Source: Pseudomonas tensinigenes (GTDB lineage Bacteria; Pseudomonadota; Gammaproteobacteria; Pseudomonadales; Pseudomonadaceae). From it: 64,000 nt of DNA. Position 1 is the stretch's first letter; each line of letters begins with the position of its first letter. Shown here in pieces: positions 1 through 8,487 of the stretch. The notes beneath the pieces are model-generated. The model saw only the letters and a program-made list of their open reading frames with translations, was not told where the DNA came from and ran no database searches. Location: assembly GCF_014268445.2 (NCBI RefSeq), contig NZ_CP077089.1:672501-736500 (forward strand), in the 5' to 3' direction. Made by a program: the position numbers and the translations under genes.

Positions 1-250
1 GCCAGCCGCGAAAACCGCGGCCGCCAAACCGGCTGCCAAGCCAGCAGCGAAACCGGCTGCAGCTAAAAAACCGGCAGTGAAAAAACCGGCCGCGCCGAAA
101 GCCGCAGCGCTGAAGCCAGCAGCACCTGCTGCAGCCAAGCCGGCTACCCCGGCAGCTCCGGTGAGCGCGTCGAACTCCGCCGCCGCACCGACTCCGGCGG
201 CCACCCCGACTGCTGTATCGACGCCGTCGACGCCAACCAGTCAGTCCTGA
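1..250 (+). CDS. phaF: PHA granule-associated phasin PhaF, C-terminal part only
   Basis: Only the last 82 codons are present, read from base 2 to a TGA at 248-250. The peptide is a run of Ala, Lys and Pro in AAKP/AAKK-like repeats, ending in a Ser/Thr/Pro-rich tail. PhaF phasins of pseudomonads have an N-terminal granule-binding domain and a C-terminal histone-H1-like basic Ala/Lys/Pro domain that binds DNA and helps partition PHA granules. The convergent position against phaD matches the usual phaC1ZC2D / phaIF layout, so phaI and the rest of phaF should lie to the left of the window. A histone-like AlgP protein has a similar tail, but the pha context favours PhaF. Confidence 0.85.
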   Translation, partial: PAAKTAAAKPAAKPAAKPAAAKKPAVKKPAAPKAAALKPAAPAAAKPATPAAPVSASNSAAAPTPAATPTAVSTPSTPTSQS

Positions 251-266
251 TTCTTCAGGGCAAAAC

Positions 267-299
267 AAAACGCCCGGCCTGTGAAGGTCGGGCGTTTTT
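267..299 (+). terminator. Rho-independent terminator after phaF
   Basis: A GC-rich hairpin (arms CGCCCGGCC and GGTCGGGCG) is followed by a T run, 17 bases after the phaF stop. An A run precedes the left arm, so it could also act weakly on the opposite strand. Confidence 0.8.
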
Positions 300-315
300 G
301 TATCTGAATTCCAAC

Positions 316-497
316 AGCCCCTCACCCTAGCCCTCTCCCAGAGGGAGAGGGGACCGACCGAGGTGTCTCACGCTATACGCCGACCTGAAAGACCTTATCG
401 ATTATGGATTCGGTAACGCACTGTCAGGTCGGCGTACTTCTACAGCATCCCCCAATCAGTCCCCTCTCCCTCTGGGAGAGGGCTAGGGTGAGGGGCT
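316..497. repeat. Long-inverted-repeat (MITE-like) element, copy 1
   Basis: Arms of about 38 bases (316-353 and 460-497) are almost perfect inverted repeats and contain CTCACCCTAGCCCTCTCCC. Inside is a second inverted repeat, TACGCCGACCTGA (376-388) with its complement at 424-436, around TCGATTATGGATTCGG. The same element occurs in the opposite orientation at 16214-16396. It lies between convergent phaF and phaD. There is no coding potential and no clear target-site duplication. Confidence 0.85.
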
Positions 498-503
498 TTT
501 GAT

Positions 504-1124
504 TCAGTCATGGTCTTCAAGATACTGAAGAGCCATCCGCTCCGTGGCGACCTTAACCGGCGGCAGCAAATGCGGCGCCACCAGCATCATGATCTGATAA
601 ACCACCAGCCTGACCTCCCCTTCACGATCAAGGATCCGCTGATAATCCAGCGAAAACAGCAACGTCATGGTGATCTGCTCCACCAACTGCCCCAACGCCT
701 GCGTATCACTGACCAACTGCCCCGCAGCCTTCAATCGCGCCAGTAACGACGCCAGCGTGCGCTTCAGCGCATTGAGCAAATGTCGAATGCCCTTGGCCAG
801 TTTCGGCAACCGTCCAGCCAAGTTCGACAGGTCCTGAAACAGAAACCGATACTGCGCCAGCCGCTCGACGATCAAATGCAGAAACAGCCAGTAATCCTCC
901 GGCGCCAATTCCACATCCGAGGGCGGATCGAGCAGTGGCGCCAGTTCATTCTGGAAGCGTTCAAACAACCCGAGAATAAGCGGTTCCTTGCCGTGGAAGT
1001 GGTAGTAGAGGTTGCCCGGGCTGATCCCCATTTCGTTGGCGACCTCCATGGTGGAGACGTTCGGCTCGCCCTTTTCGTTGAACAGTTGCAAAGCACATTC
1101 GAGAATCCGGTCGCGGGTTTTCAT
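504..1124 (-). CDS. phaD: PhaD, TetR-family regulator of PHA genes
   Basis: The product is a 206-residue TetR-type protein. The N-terminal helix-turn-helix covers about residues 5-50, with the motif GISPGNLYYHFHGKE typical of the recognition helix and following loop. The rest is a helical ligand-binding and dimerisation domain. PhaD is known in pseudomonads as an activator of the phaC1 and phaI promoters that responds to a fatty-acid-derived effector. It is the last gene of the phaC1-phaZ-phaC2-phaD series, starting 30 bases after the phaC2 stop, so it is probably co-transcribed. Confidence 0.95.
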   Translation of the reverse strand: MKTRDRILECALQLFNEKGEPNVSTMEVANEMGISPGNLYYHFHGKEPLILGLFERFQNELAPLLDPPSDVELAPEDYWLFLHLIVERLAQYRFLFQDLSNLAGRLPKLAKGIRHLLNALKRTLASLLARLKAAGQLVSDTQALGQLVEQITMTLLFSLDYQRILDREGEVRLVVYQIMMLVAPHLLPPVKVATERMALQYLEDHD

Positions 1125-1154
1125 CCAGTCTTCTTAGAAAAGTTCGGTTAAGCG

Positions 1155-2837
1155 TCAGCGCACACGCACGTAAGTACCGGGCGCTGCCTCCATCGGTGGA
1201 TAGTTCGGATTGCCGAGGGTGAACGAGGTTTCGTGCTGGGCGCCGGAGCGATGCTGAATCCACTCCAGCCACTGCGGCCACCAACTGCCATCGACGTGCT
1301 TGCCGTCGTAATACCAGGCGCGCGGGTCGCTGCTCATTTTGCCGTTCTCGACGTACGCGGCTTTCGCGTTGCTTGGTGGGTTGAGGATGCTCTGCACATG
1401 GCCGCTGTTGGACAGCACGAAACGCCGCTCGCCACCGAGTAGCAGGGTCGAGCGATACACCGCATCCCACGGGGTGATGTGGTCGTTCATGCCGGCGACG
1501 CTGAAGCTGTCGACGGTGACTTTCTGCAGATCGATGGGCGTGCCGCAAACCTCCAGACCACCCGGATGGGTCAGTGGGTTGTGCTTGAAGAAGTCCAGCA
1601 GGTCACCGTGAAATGCCGCCGGCAGGCGGGTGTTGTCGTTGTTCCAGTAGAGGATGTCGAAGGCCGGTGGCTCTTTGCCCAACAGGTAGTTGTTGACGAA
1701 GTAGCTCCAGATCAAATCATTGGGACGCATCCAGGCGAAGATCCTGGCCATGTCGCGACCGTCGAGCACGCCTTTCTGATAGGAACGGCGCTTGGCGGCT
1801 TCGAGGGTTTGTTCGTCGGCGAACAGCGTGGCCGGGGTTTCGATCTGGCTGTCGAGCAGGCTGACCAGATAGGTCGCGCTGGAGACCCGGCGCAGCTGCC
1901 GCTTGGCCTGCAGGTGGCCTTGCAGGGCGGCGATGGTCAGCCCGCCTGCGCAGGCGCCCATCAGGTTGACCTCGCGGGCACCGGTGATCGCCCGGCAGAT
2001 GTTCATCGCTTCCTCCACCGCTTCGACGTAGGTCGACAGGCCCCATTCGCGATGGCGTACATCCGGGTTGCGCCAGCTGATCATGAAGGTCTGCAAGCCG
2101 TTCTTCAGGGCGTACTGGACGAAGCTGTTGTGCGGGCTCAGGTCGAAAATGTAGTACTTGTTGATTTGCGGCGGCACCACCAACAGTGGTTTGGCGTACT
2201 GTTTTTCGCTCATCGGTTTGTACTGGATCAGCTCCAGCATCTCGTTGCGAAACACCACCGAACCGGTGGTGGTGGCGACGGTCTTGCCGACCTCGAAAGC
2301 CTGTTTGGTCACTTGGCGCGGCAGGCCGTCGTTGTGCAGCAAGTCATCGAATAAATGGCTGAGGCCGCGCACCAGGCTGTGTCCACCGGAGTTGAACAGC
2401 TCCTTGACCGCCAGCGGATTGAGCAGGGTGTTGGACGGCGCCACGGCGTCGTTGAGCAGGGTGAAGGCGAAGTGCGCGCGGGCGCGATCGTCATCGCTCA
2501 TGTTGCTTTCATCGATCCAGCTTTTGACCTGCTTCTGCCAGGCCAGATAGGCCTGCAGGCTGCGCCGGTAAAACGGGTTCAGGCTCCACGCCGGATCGGC
2601 GAAACGGCTGTCGTTCGTGTTGGTTGGGTGCAGGGTCTCGCCGAGCAATACGCGGCCCAATTGGCCGCCGAGTTTCAAGGCATGCTTCGCACTGTGGATC
2701 GGGTTGCGCAGACCGTGGGCGGCGACACTGCGCAAGGTCGAAATCAAATCCCGCCCACGCAAGCCGGTAATCGCACTTTGTGCATTGATGAACACGGCGG
2801 GGCTGGGCACTACGCCCGTCGCTGGTTTGTCGCGCAT
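1155..2837 (-). CDS. phaC2: Class II poly(3-hydroxyalkanoate) synthase 2
   Basis: The 560-residue enzyme polymerises medium-chain (R)-3-hydroxyacyl-CoA into PHA at the granule surface. It has the PhaC N-terminal domain and an alpha/beta-hydrolase core. The lipase-box-like motif GACAGG puts the nucleophile at Cys296, with Asp452 (GMNDHITPW) and His480 (SNSGHVQS) completing the triad. It is clearly paralogous to phaC1, with blocks such as VVPPQIN and SWRNP conserved. The ATG start has AAGGAG nine bases upstream. It is separated from phaZ by 139 bases with no obvious terminator. Confidence 0.97.
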   Translation of the reverse strand: MRDKPATGVVPSPAVFINAQSAITGLRGRDLISTLRSVAAHGLRNPIHSAKHALKLGGQLGRVLLGETLHPTNTNDSRFADPAWSLNPFYRRSLQAYLAWQKQVKSWIDESNMSDDDRARAHFAFTLLNDAVAPSNTLLNPLAVKELFNSGGHSLVRGLSHLFDDLLHNDGLPRQVTKQAFEVGKTVATTTGSVVFRNEMLELIQYKPMSEKQYAKPLLVVPPQINKYYIFDLSPHNSFVQYALKNGLQTFMISWRNPDVRHREWGLSTYVEAVEEAMNICRAITGAREVNLMGACAGGLTIAALQGHLQAKRQLRRVSSATYLVSLLDSQIETPATLFADEQTLEAAKRRSYQKGVLDGRDMARIFAWMRPNDLIWSYFVNNYLLGKEPPAFDILYWNNDNTRLPAAFHGDLLDFFKHNPLTHPGGLEVCGTPIDLQKVTVDSFSVAGMNDHITPWDAVYRSTLLLGGERRFVLSNSGHVQSILNPPSNAKAAYVENGKMSSDPRAWYYDGKHVDGSWWPQWLEWIQHRSGAQHETSFTLGNPNYPPMEAAPGTYVRVR

Positions 2838-2976
2838 GACTCAACACTCCTTCGTCTTCAGGCCAAAAACAAACTCACCGAACCAGAACACCATAGACGC
2901 TGTTGCGGGTTGCTGCCTGCGCGGCGTCCTGCCGCGCACTCTTTCTTGAAGCACTGCATAAAGCCTGCCGCCAGCG

Positions 2977-3831
2977 TTAACCGCCCAGCGGTGTCGGATG
3001 CGGGTGCATCACCGCGCGCTGACGTTCCTCCTGGAGGAATTTCATGATGATCGGCGCCACCGCTTCGGCGCGGGTAATCAGGAACAGATGACCGTCGTCG
3101 ATGATGTGCAGTTGGGCGTTGGGAATGCGCCAGGCGAGCATGCGCATGTTGATCAGCGGGATCAGCGGATCGTCATCGCCGGCCAGCACCAGCGTCGGCT
3201 GATGGATCTTGTGCAGCCAATGAATGCTGGTCCAGCCGAGGCCGGCGAACAGTTGCCAGTAGTAACCGAGCTTGCCCGCCGAACGCACTTTCGCCGCGTG
3301 GCTGGCGGCCAGGGTCGGATCGCGGCGGAACGAGCCGCCGTAGATCAGCGGGGCGATGCGGATCACATGGGAAGGCTGAATGTAGCGCCGGGGACTGGCC
3401 ATCATCCACAGCACTTTCGGTTTGCCCGGCACCATCACCGCACCGGCAGCGGTCGCCGCCAACACCAGTTTCTTGCAGCGCTCGGGGTAGTCGTAGGCGA
3501 ACTGCTGCGCGAGCGCACCGCCCCACGACACGCCGATCACGTTGACCTGACCGTAGTCGAGGTAATCGAGCATCCGCGCGGTGAGCTTGGCCAGCCCGGG
3601 AAAGCGGTACGGCCGGTTCGGCGTCGAGGAACCGCCGACACCGGGCACGTCGAAGGCGATCACTTCCAGATCCGGGTCCAGCGCCGCGACAAACGGAAAC
3701 ACCAGCTCCAGGTTGGCGCCGATGCCGTTGAAAATCAGCAAGGGCGTCAAGTGAGGCTTGCCGGGGCGTACCGCCGTGCGGAGGGTCTGGCCATCCAGAT
3801 CGACGGTACGGAATATGAACGGTTGCGGCAT
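2977..3831 (-). CDS. phaZ: Intracellular PHA depolymerase
   Basis: The 284-residue alpha/beta hydrolase breaks stored medium-chain PHA into 3-hydroxy acids on the granule. The catalytic triad can be read directly: Ser102 in GVSWGG, Asp221 in AGDDDPLI and His248 in DDGHLFL. These are the numbers reported for the pseudomonad enzyme. It sits between the two synthase genes, the standard class II arrangement. Synthesis and mobilisation are therefore transcribed together and probably cycle continuously. Confidence 0.97.
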   Translation of the reverse strand: MPQPFIFRTVDLDGQTLRTAVRPGKPHLTPLLIFNGIGANLELVFPFVAALDPDLEVIAFDVPGVGGSSTPNRPYRFPGLAKLTARMLDYLDYGQVNVIGVSWGGALAQQFAYDYPERCKKLVLAATAAGAVMVPGKPKVLWMMASPRRYIQPSHVIRIAPLIYGGSFRRDPTLAASHAAKVRSAGKLGYYWQLFAGLGWTSIHWLHKIHQPTLVLAGDDDPLIPLINMRMLAWRIPNAQLHIIDDGHLFLITRAEAVAPIIMKFLQEERQRAVMHPHPTPLGG

Positions 3832-3858
3832 GCGTCAGGCCCTTCGGGTTAGAGTGGA

Positions 3859-3926
3859 GCAGCTACAAGCCGCAAGCTTCAAGCAGAACCTGCTCAGCTT
3901 GCGGCTCGTAACTTGTGGCTTGCCGC
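3859..3926. repeat. AGCTTGCAGCTT-type palindromic repeat, copy 1
   Basis: Sequence of the kind AGCTACAAGCCGCAAGCTT is followed by its approximate inverse, CAGCTTGCGGCTCGTAACTT. The repeat fills the phaC1-phaZ spacer. Related copies are at 6248-6318 and 32172-32276. It should form a hairpin in the transcript between the two genes and may affect their relative mRNA stability. Confidence 0.7.
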
Positions 3927-5605
3927 TATCTTTCGTGAACGTAAGTGCCCGGCGATGCTTCACCCGCCGGATACGCCTTGTTGCCCAGTTTCACCGGGGC
4001 CTTTTTCAGGTTGCCCGAGCGCTCGGCCTGCCACGTCTGCCAGTACAGCCACCAGGAGTCGGTGTGCTTGGTCGAGTTCTCTTGCCATTCATCGGCATTG
4101 GCAGCCACTTCTTCGCTGGTCATGTAGCGCGATTTCGGGTTGCCCGGCGGGTTCAGGATGCTCTGGATATGCCCGCTGCTCGACAGCACGAACTCCACCT
4201 TGCCACCGAACAATTGCGCCGACTTGTAGCAGGACTTCCACGGCGTGATGTGGTCGTTGGTGCCAGCCAGCGAGAAGATGTCGGCCGTGACCTGCTTGAG
4301 GTCGATCGGTGTGCCGCACACTTCCAGTGCATTCGGGCGAATCAGTGGGTTGTTTTTGAACATCTCGATCAGGTCGCCGTGGAACGCGGCGGGCAACCGG
4401 GTGGTGTCGTTGTTCCAGAACAGGATGTCGAACACCGGAGGCTCGTTGCCGAGCAGGTAGTTGTTGACCCAGTAGTTCCAGATCAGATCGTTGGGGCGCA
4501 TCCACGCGAAGACCTTGGCCATGTCTTTGCCTTCGAGCACGCCGGCCTGATACGAGTGGCGCTTGGCGGTCTCCAGGGTCTGCTCGTCGACGAACAGGGC
4601 GACGTCGCTGTCCAGGGTCGTGTCGAGCACGCTGACCAGCAGCGTGAGGGCATTGACCTTCTTCTCGCCGATCGCCGCGTAGTGGCCGAGCAGGGCGGTG
4701 CAGGTGATGCCGCCGGAGCAGGCGCCGAGCATGTTCACGTCTTTGCTGCCGGTGATCGCGGTGACCACGTCGACCGCTTCTTTCAGCGCATCGATGTAGG
4801 TCGACAGGCCCCACTCACGCTGCGCCTTGGTCGGGTTGCGCCAGCTGACGATAAACGTCTGCACGTTATTGCGCAGGCAGAAGCGCGCCAGACTCTTGTC
4901 CGGGCTCAAATCGAATACGTAGAACTTGTTGATCTGCGGCGGCACCACCAGCAATGGACGCTCGTGGACTTGCTCGGTGATCGGCTTGTACTGGATCAGC
5001 TCCAGCACGTCGTTGCGAAACACCACCGCGCCTTCGGTGACACCGAGGCTCTTGCCGACCTCGAACGCGCCCATGTTGACCTGGCTCGGCATGCCGCCGT
5101 TATGTACCAGATCCTTGGCCAGATGCGAGAGGCCATCGAGCAGGCTCTTGCCGCCGGTTTCGAAAAAGCGTTTTACCGCGGCCGGGTTGGCAGCAGTGTT
5201 GGTCGGGGCCATGGCTTCGGTCATCAGGTTGATGACGAAGTGGCCGCGGGCGATGTCTTTGGGGGAGAGACTGCTGTCATCAATCCAGGCATGGAGTTCC
5301 TTGCGCCACGCCAGGTAGGTTTGCAGATAACGTTTGTAGAGCGGGTTCTGGCTCCACGCAGGATCAGCGAAGCGACGGTCATCGCCAGCCGGTTGCAGTT
5401 CGGATTTGCCGAACAACACGTTCTTCAGTTCGAGGCCGAAATGGGTGACGTGCTTGACGCTATGGATCGGTTGTCTGATGGCCTGTTTCAGCACCATACG
5501 AGCAGAGGCCAGCAGATCCTTTCCGCGTAGCCCAACGACGGGATTAAGCCCCAGGGTGTTTTCCGAGGCTTGGTACTTCAGGTCATCGTTATTCTTGTTA
5601 CTCAT
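3926..5605 (-). CDS. phaC1: Class II poly(3-hydroxyalkanoate) synthase 1
   Basis: The 559-residue synthase is the first gene of the pha cluster. The catalytic residues are visible as Cys296 (LGACSGG), Asp451 (GTNDHITPW) and His479 (SSSGHIQS). Length and numbering match characterised pseudomonad PhaC1. A 258-base upstream spacer carries a sigma-54-like element. Codons 3-5 contain a match to the Crc/Hfq target motif AAnAAnAA, consistent with catabolite control of PHA synthesis. It is the main synthase by position and by analogy to other pseudomonads. Confidence 0.98.
   Translation of the reverse strand: MSNKNNDDLKYQASENTLGLNPVVGLRGKDLLASARMVLKQAIRQPIHSVKHVTHFGLELKNVLFGKSELQPAGDDRRFADPAWSQNPLYKRYLQTYLAWRKELHAWIDDSSLSPKDIARGHFVINLMTEAMAPTNTAANPAAVKRFFETGGKSLLDGLSHLAKDLVHNGGMPSQVNMGAFEVGKSLGVTEGAVVFRNDVLELIQYKPITEQVHERPLLVVPPQINKFYVFDLSPDKSLARFCLRNNVQTFIVSWRNPTKAQREWGLSTYIDALKEAVDVVTAITGSKDVNMLGACSGGITCTALLGHYAAIGEKKVNALTLLVSVLDTTLDSDVALFVDEQTLETAKRHSYQAGVLEGKDMAKVFAWMRPNDLIWNYWVNNYLLGNEPPVFDILFWNNDTTRLPAAFHGDLIEMFKNNPLIRPNALEVCGTPIDLKQVTADIFSLAGTNDHITPWKSCYKSAQLFGGKVEFVLSSSGHIQSILNPPGNPKSRYMTSEEVAANADEWQENSTKHTDSWWLYWQTWQAERSGNLKKAPVKLGNKAYPAGEASPGTYVHER
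5592..5599 (-). promoter_or_regulatory. Candidate Crc/Hfq target (AAnAAnAA) at the start of phaC1
   Basis: Codons 3-5 of phaC1 read AACAAGAAT, so the mRNA has AACAAGAA six bases after the ATG. This is an exact fit to the A-rich motif bound by Hfq with Crc in pseudomonads. Crc is reported to repress phaC1 translation in P. putida. Confidence 0.6.
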
Positions 5606-5729
5606 CTACGACGCTCCATTGTCCTGAGACGAGTACCCGGTTTTCTGCTGTGCAGTTCCACAGCCAATGCCAGGTACTACTGCTCGGGTGACCGTTAATT
5701 CTGCATAGCTGCTTTACAGTCGTAGAGCA

Positions 5730-5746
5730 TTGCAGGGAACTTGCCA
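5730..5746 (-). promoter_or_regulatory. Candidate sigma-54 promoter of phaC1
   Basis: On the minus strand the sequence reads CTGGCAAGTTCCCTGCAAT. It has GG and GC with exactly 10 bases between them and matches the -24/-12 consensus (TGGCAC-N5-TTGCA) except for CAA for CAC and CTGC for TTGC. It lies about 125 bases before the phaC1 ATG. RpoN-dependent phaC1 transcription is described in P. aeruginosa. Confidence 0.45.
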
Positions 5747-5863
5747 GCTCCATTGGTTACCCGAGTTTAATTTTTTTCGCAAGCAGGCCGATCCTCGGCC
5801 ACACAGCAGAGCATTCAAACAGATGAATTTAGAAAATGCCCTCTAATGAGCGCAAGGCTCGGG

Positions 5864-6235
5864 CTAGAGCATCAGCTTGACGATCGACTCGTTCGGGTCG
5901 CGGGTTTTTCCGGCAGCTTTGAGCTCGGCCAGATAATCGGCCCAGAGTGCGTCATGACGTCGCCCCAGCTCGTAGAGATAATCCCAGGTGAACAAGCCGC
6001 TGTCGTGACCGTCGTCGAAGGTCAGTTTCAGTGCGTAGTGACCGGCCGGTTCCAGCTTGCTCAGACCGACGTTGAGCTTGCCGAATTGCAGGATCGGTTT
6101 GCCGTGGCCCTGAACCTCGGCGGAGGGGGAATGCACGCGCAGAAACTCGGCGGGCAGGGTGTACTCCTCGCCGGACGCGTAGGTGAGCGTCAGGGTTTTC
6201 GAGGCTTTGTGCAGTTTGATGTCGGTGGGAATCAT
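5864..6235 (-). CDS. DUF971 (gamma-butyrobetaine-hydroxylase-like N-terminal) domain protein
   Basis: The 123-residue protein consists of one DUF971 domain: an early motif YASGEEYTLPAEFLRVHSPSAEV, then KLNVGLSKLEPAGHYALKLTF and a DDGHDSGLFTWDYLYELG block. The fold is the small domain found before the oxygenase domain in gamma-butyrobetaine hydroxylase and also as stand-alone proteins in proteobacteria. It probably has a role linked to Fe-S clusters or protein interaction, but the function is not established. It follows hslU by 83 bases and may belong to the hslVU transcript. Confidence 0.85.
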   Translation of the reverse strand: MIPTDIKLHKASKTLTLTYASGEEYTLPAEFLRVHSPSAEVQGHGKPILQFGKLNVGLSKLEPAGHYALKLTFDDGHDSGLFTWDYLYELGRRHDALWADYLAELKAAGKTRDPNESIVKLML

Positions 6236-6247
6236 AAAAACAGCCCT

Positions 6248-6318
6248 GAGCTACAAGCAACAAGCTGCAAGCTTAACTCAGCCCGCAGCTTGTCGCTTGC
6301 AGCTCGGAGCTTGCCGCT
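6248..6318. repeat. AGCTTGCAGCTT-type palindromic repeat, copy 2
   Basis: An inverted pair made of AGCTACAAGCAACAAGCTGC and GCAGCTTGTCGCTTGCAGCT fills the spacer between hslU and the DUF971 gene. It ends at the hslU stop and is the same family as 3859-3926. Confidence 0.7.
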
Positions 6319-7656
6319 CTACAGAATGTAGCGGGACAGGTCTTCGTTCTGCGCCAATTCGCCGAGGTGGCTGTTGACGTATTCGGCGTCGATCAGAATC
6401 GGCTTCTCATCGTGGGAGCTGGCCAGATCGCCGGCGCTGAACGACACCTCTTCGAGCAGACGCTCCAGCAGCGTGTGCAAGCGACGGGCACCGATGTTCT
6501 CGGTCTTCTCGTTGACCTGCCAGGCGATCTCCGCCAGACGCTTGATGCCTTCGGGCTGGAACTGGATGTTCAGGCCTTCGGTTTTCAGCAGCGCGCAGTA
6601 TTGCTCGGTGAGCGAGGCATGCGGTTCGCTGAGGATGCGTTCGAAGTCCGACGGGCTCAGCGCTTTGAGTTCAACGCGGATCGGCAGGCGACCTTGCAAC
6701 TCAGGCACCAGATCGCTCGGCTTGCTCAGGTGGAACGCACCGGACGCGATGAACAGGATGTGGTCGGTCTTGACCATGCCCAGTTTGGTGTTGACGGTGC
6801 AGCCTTCGATCAGCGGCAGCAGGTCGCGCTGCACGCCTTCACGGGACACATCGGCGCCGCCAACGTTGCCGCGCTTGGCGACTTTGTCGATCTCGTCGAT
6901 GAACACGATGCCGTGCTGTTCAACCGCTTCCAGCGCTTTGGCCTTCAGCTCTTCTTCATTGACCAGACGCCCGGCTTCTTCGTCGCGCACCAGCTTCAGC
7001 GCTTCTTTGACCTTGAGCTTGCGCGCCTTCTTCTTGCCCTTGCCCATGTTGGCGAACAAGGACTGCAACTGGTTGGTCATCTCTTCCATGCCAGGCGGCG
7101 TGGCGATCTCGATGCCGGCCACTTCGGCGACTTCGATCTCGATTTCCTTGTCATCCAGCTGACCTTCGCGCAGGCGCTTGCGGAACAGCTGACGGGTGTT
7201 GGAATCGCTGCTCGGCGCTTCTTCATTGCTGAAGCCCATGCGCGCCGGCGGCAGCAGTGCGTCGAGGATACGATCCTCGGCGGCGTCTTCGGCGCGATGG
7301 CGCACGCGGGTCATTTCCTGCTCGCGGAGCATCTTGATCGCGGCGTCGGCCAGATCACGGATGATCGATTCGACGTCACGGCCGACGTAGCCGACTTCGG
7401 TGAACTTGGTCGCTTCGACCTTGATGAACGGCGCGTTGGCCAGTTTCGCCAGGCGACGGGCGATTTCGGTTTTACCGACTCCGGTCGGGCCGATCATCAG
7501 GATGTTCTTCGGGGTCACTTCAACGCGCAGCTCTTCAGGCAGCTGCATGCGGCGCCAGCGGTTGCGCAGGGCAATCGCGACGGCGCGCTTGGCATCGTCC
7601 TGGCCGATGATGTGGCGGTTGAGTTCGTGGACGATTTCGCGGGGAGTCATGGACAT
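6319..7656 (-). CDS. hslU: ATPase subunit of the HslVU protease
   Basis: The 445-residue AAA+ unfoldase forms hexamers that feed substrates to HslV. It has Walker [15 protein letters not shown] (about residue 57), Walker [10 protein letters not shown] with the surrounding insertion domain, and a C-terminal sensor-2 region with [15 protein letters not shown]. The C-terminal residues SRYIL form the tail that inserts into HslV to activate it. The start MSMTPREIV matches other pseudomonads, and an alternative ATG lies two codons in. It is co-directional with hslV, 54 bases upstream of it, as in the classic heat-shock operon. Confidence 0.98.
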   Translation of the reverse strand: MSMTPREIVHELNRHIIGQDDAKRAVAIALRNRWRRMQLPEELRVEVTPKNILMIGPTGVGKTEIARRLAKLANAPFIKVEATKFTEVGYVGRDVESIIRDLADAAIKMLREQEMTRVRHRAEDAAEDRILDALLPPARMGFSNEEAPSSDSNTRQLFRKRLREGQLDDKEIEIEVAEVAGIEIATPPGMEEMTNQLQSLFANMGKGKKKARKLKVKEALKLVRDEEAGRLVNEEELKAKALEAVEQHGIVFIDEIDKVAKRGNVGGADVSREGVQRDLLPLIEGCTVNTKLGMVKTDHILFIASGAFHLSKPSDLVPELQGRLPIRVELKALSPSDFERILSEPHASLTEQYCALLKTEGLNIQFQPEGIKRLAEIAWQVNEKTENIGARRLHTLLERLLEEVSFSAGDLASSHDEKPILIDAEYVNSHLGELAQNEDLSRYIL

Positions 7657-7710
7657 AGTAATTGACGGTCCTCAAGCAGAAACAAGCCGTGGCACAGGGC
7701 CGCGTCAGGC

Positions 7711-8241
7711 TTATTCAGCGAGATCCTGCTCCTCAATGGTCTGAGTGTGGTTGGTGAATACACAGATGTCGCCGGCGATGCCGAGGGCGGTTTCGACGAT
7801 TTCACGGGCCGACAGGTCGGTCTTTTTCAACAGGGCACTGGCCGCAGCCTGCGCGTAACCGCCGCCGGAACCCATGGCGATCAGGCCATCTTCGGGTTCG
7901 ACCACGTCACCGTTGCCAGTGATGATCAACGAGGCGTCCTTGTTGGCGACCGCGAGCATGGCTTCGAGGCGGCTCAGGGAGCGGTCGGTGCGCCATTCTT
8001 TGGCGAGTTCGACCGCGGCGCGCACCAGGTGGCCCTGATGTTTTTCAAGCTGGCCTTCGAAACGTTCGAAGAGGGTAAAGGCGTCGGCAGTGGCACCGGC
8101 AAAACCGGCGATGACCTGGCCGTGGTACAGGCGACGGACTTTTTTCGCGTTGCCTTTCATCACGGTATTGCCGAGAGAAACCTGGCCGTCGCCGCCCATG
8201 ACGACTTTGCCGTGACGGCGGACTGAAACGATGGTGGTCAA
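7711..8241 (-). CDS. hslV: Proteolytic subunit of the HslVU protease
   Basis: The 176-residue threonine protease begins TTG-ACC-ACC-ATC, giving Met-Thr-Thr-Ile after initiation. Removal of Met exposes the catalytic Thr. This TTG start is preferred to the upstream in-frame ATG because it gives the family length and the required N-terminus, and GGAG lies about 10 bases upstream. Other family signatures are [17 protein letters not shown] and [11 protein letters not shown] near the C-terminus. It forms the 12-subunit chamber capped by HslU. The weak start codon may set subunit stoichiometry. Confidence 0.97.
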   Translation of the reverse strand: MTTIVSVRRHGKVVMGGDGQVSLGNTVMKGNAKKVRRLYHGQVIAGFAGATADAFTLFERFEGQLEKHQGHLVRAAVELAKEWRTDRSLSRLEAMLAVANKDASLIITGNGDVVEPEDGLIAMGSGGGYAQAAASALLKKTDLSAREIVETALGIAGDICVFTNHTQTIEEQDLAE

Positions 8242-8380
8242 GGGAAGAGTCTCCACACAGCGGGGCGAAAGTGCCTTATGCCCATTCATATGGGGGTGCT
8301 GGAGAGGATTTCAACCGGGGAGGGTGCGGAGGGACGAACGGCGGGGACTGATCAGGGATATGTGGTGTTGCAAACATTGC

Positions 8381-8444
8381 CTTCGCGAGCAGGCTCGCTC
8401 CCACAGGGACAGCGCATATCCTGTGGGAGCGAGCCTGCTCCGGG
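8381..8444. repeat. REP pair (REPIN), arms outward
   Basis: CGCGAGCAGGCTCGCTCCCA is followed after about 13 bases by TGGGAGCGAGCCTGCTC. It lies between the SPOR gene and hslV. The right copy is slightly degenerate at its end. Confidence 0.85.
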
Positions 8445-8487
8445 CGGCGTTCCGACGAAGAACGATGACGCGGTGCTACTGACGAAA

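Noticed and set aside
3758..5530. Open frame of 590 codons opposite phaC1
   Set aside because: Antisense shadow. phaC1 has its full catalytic triad on the minus strand.
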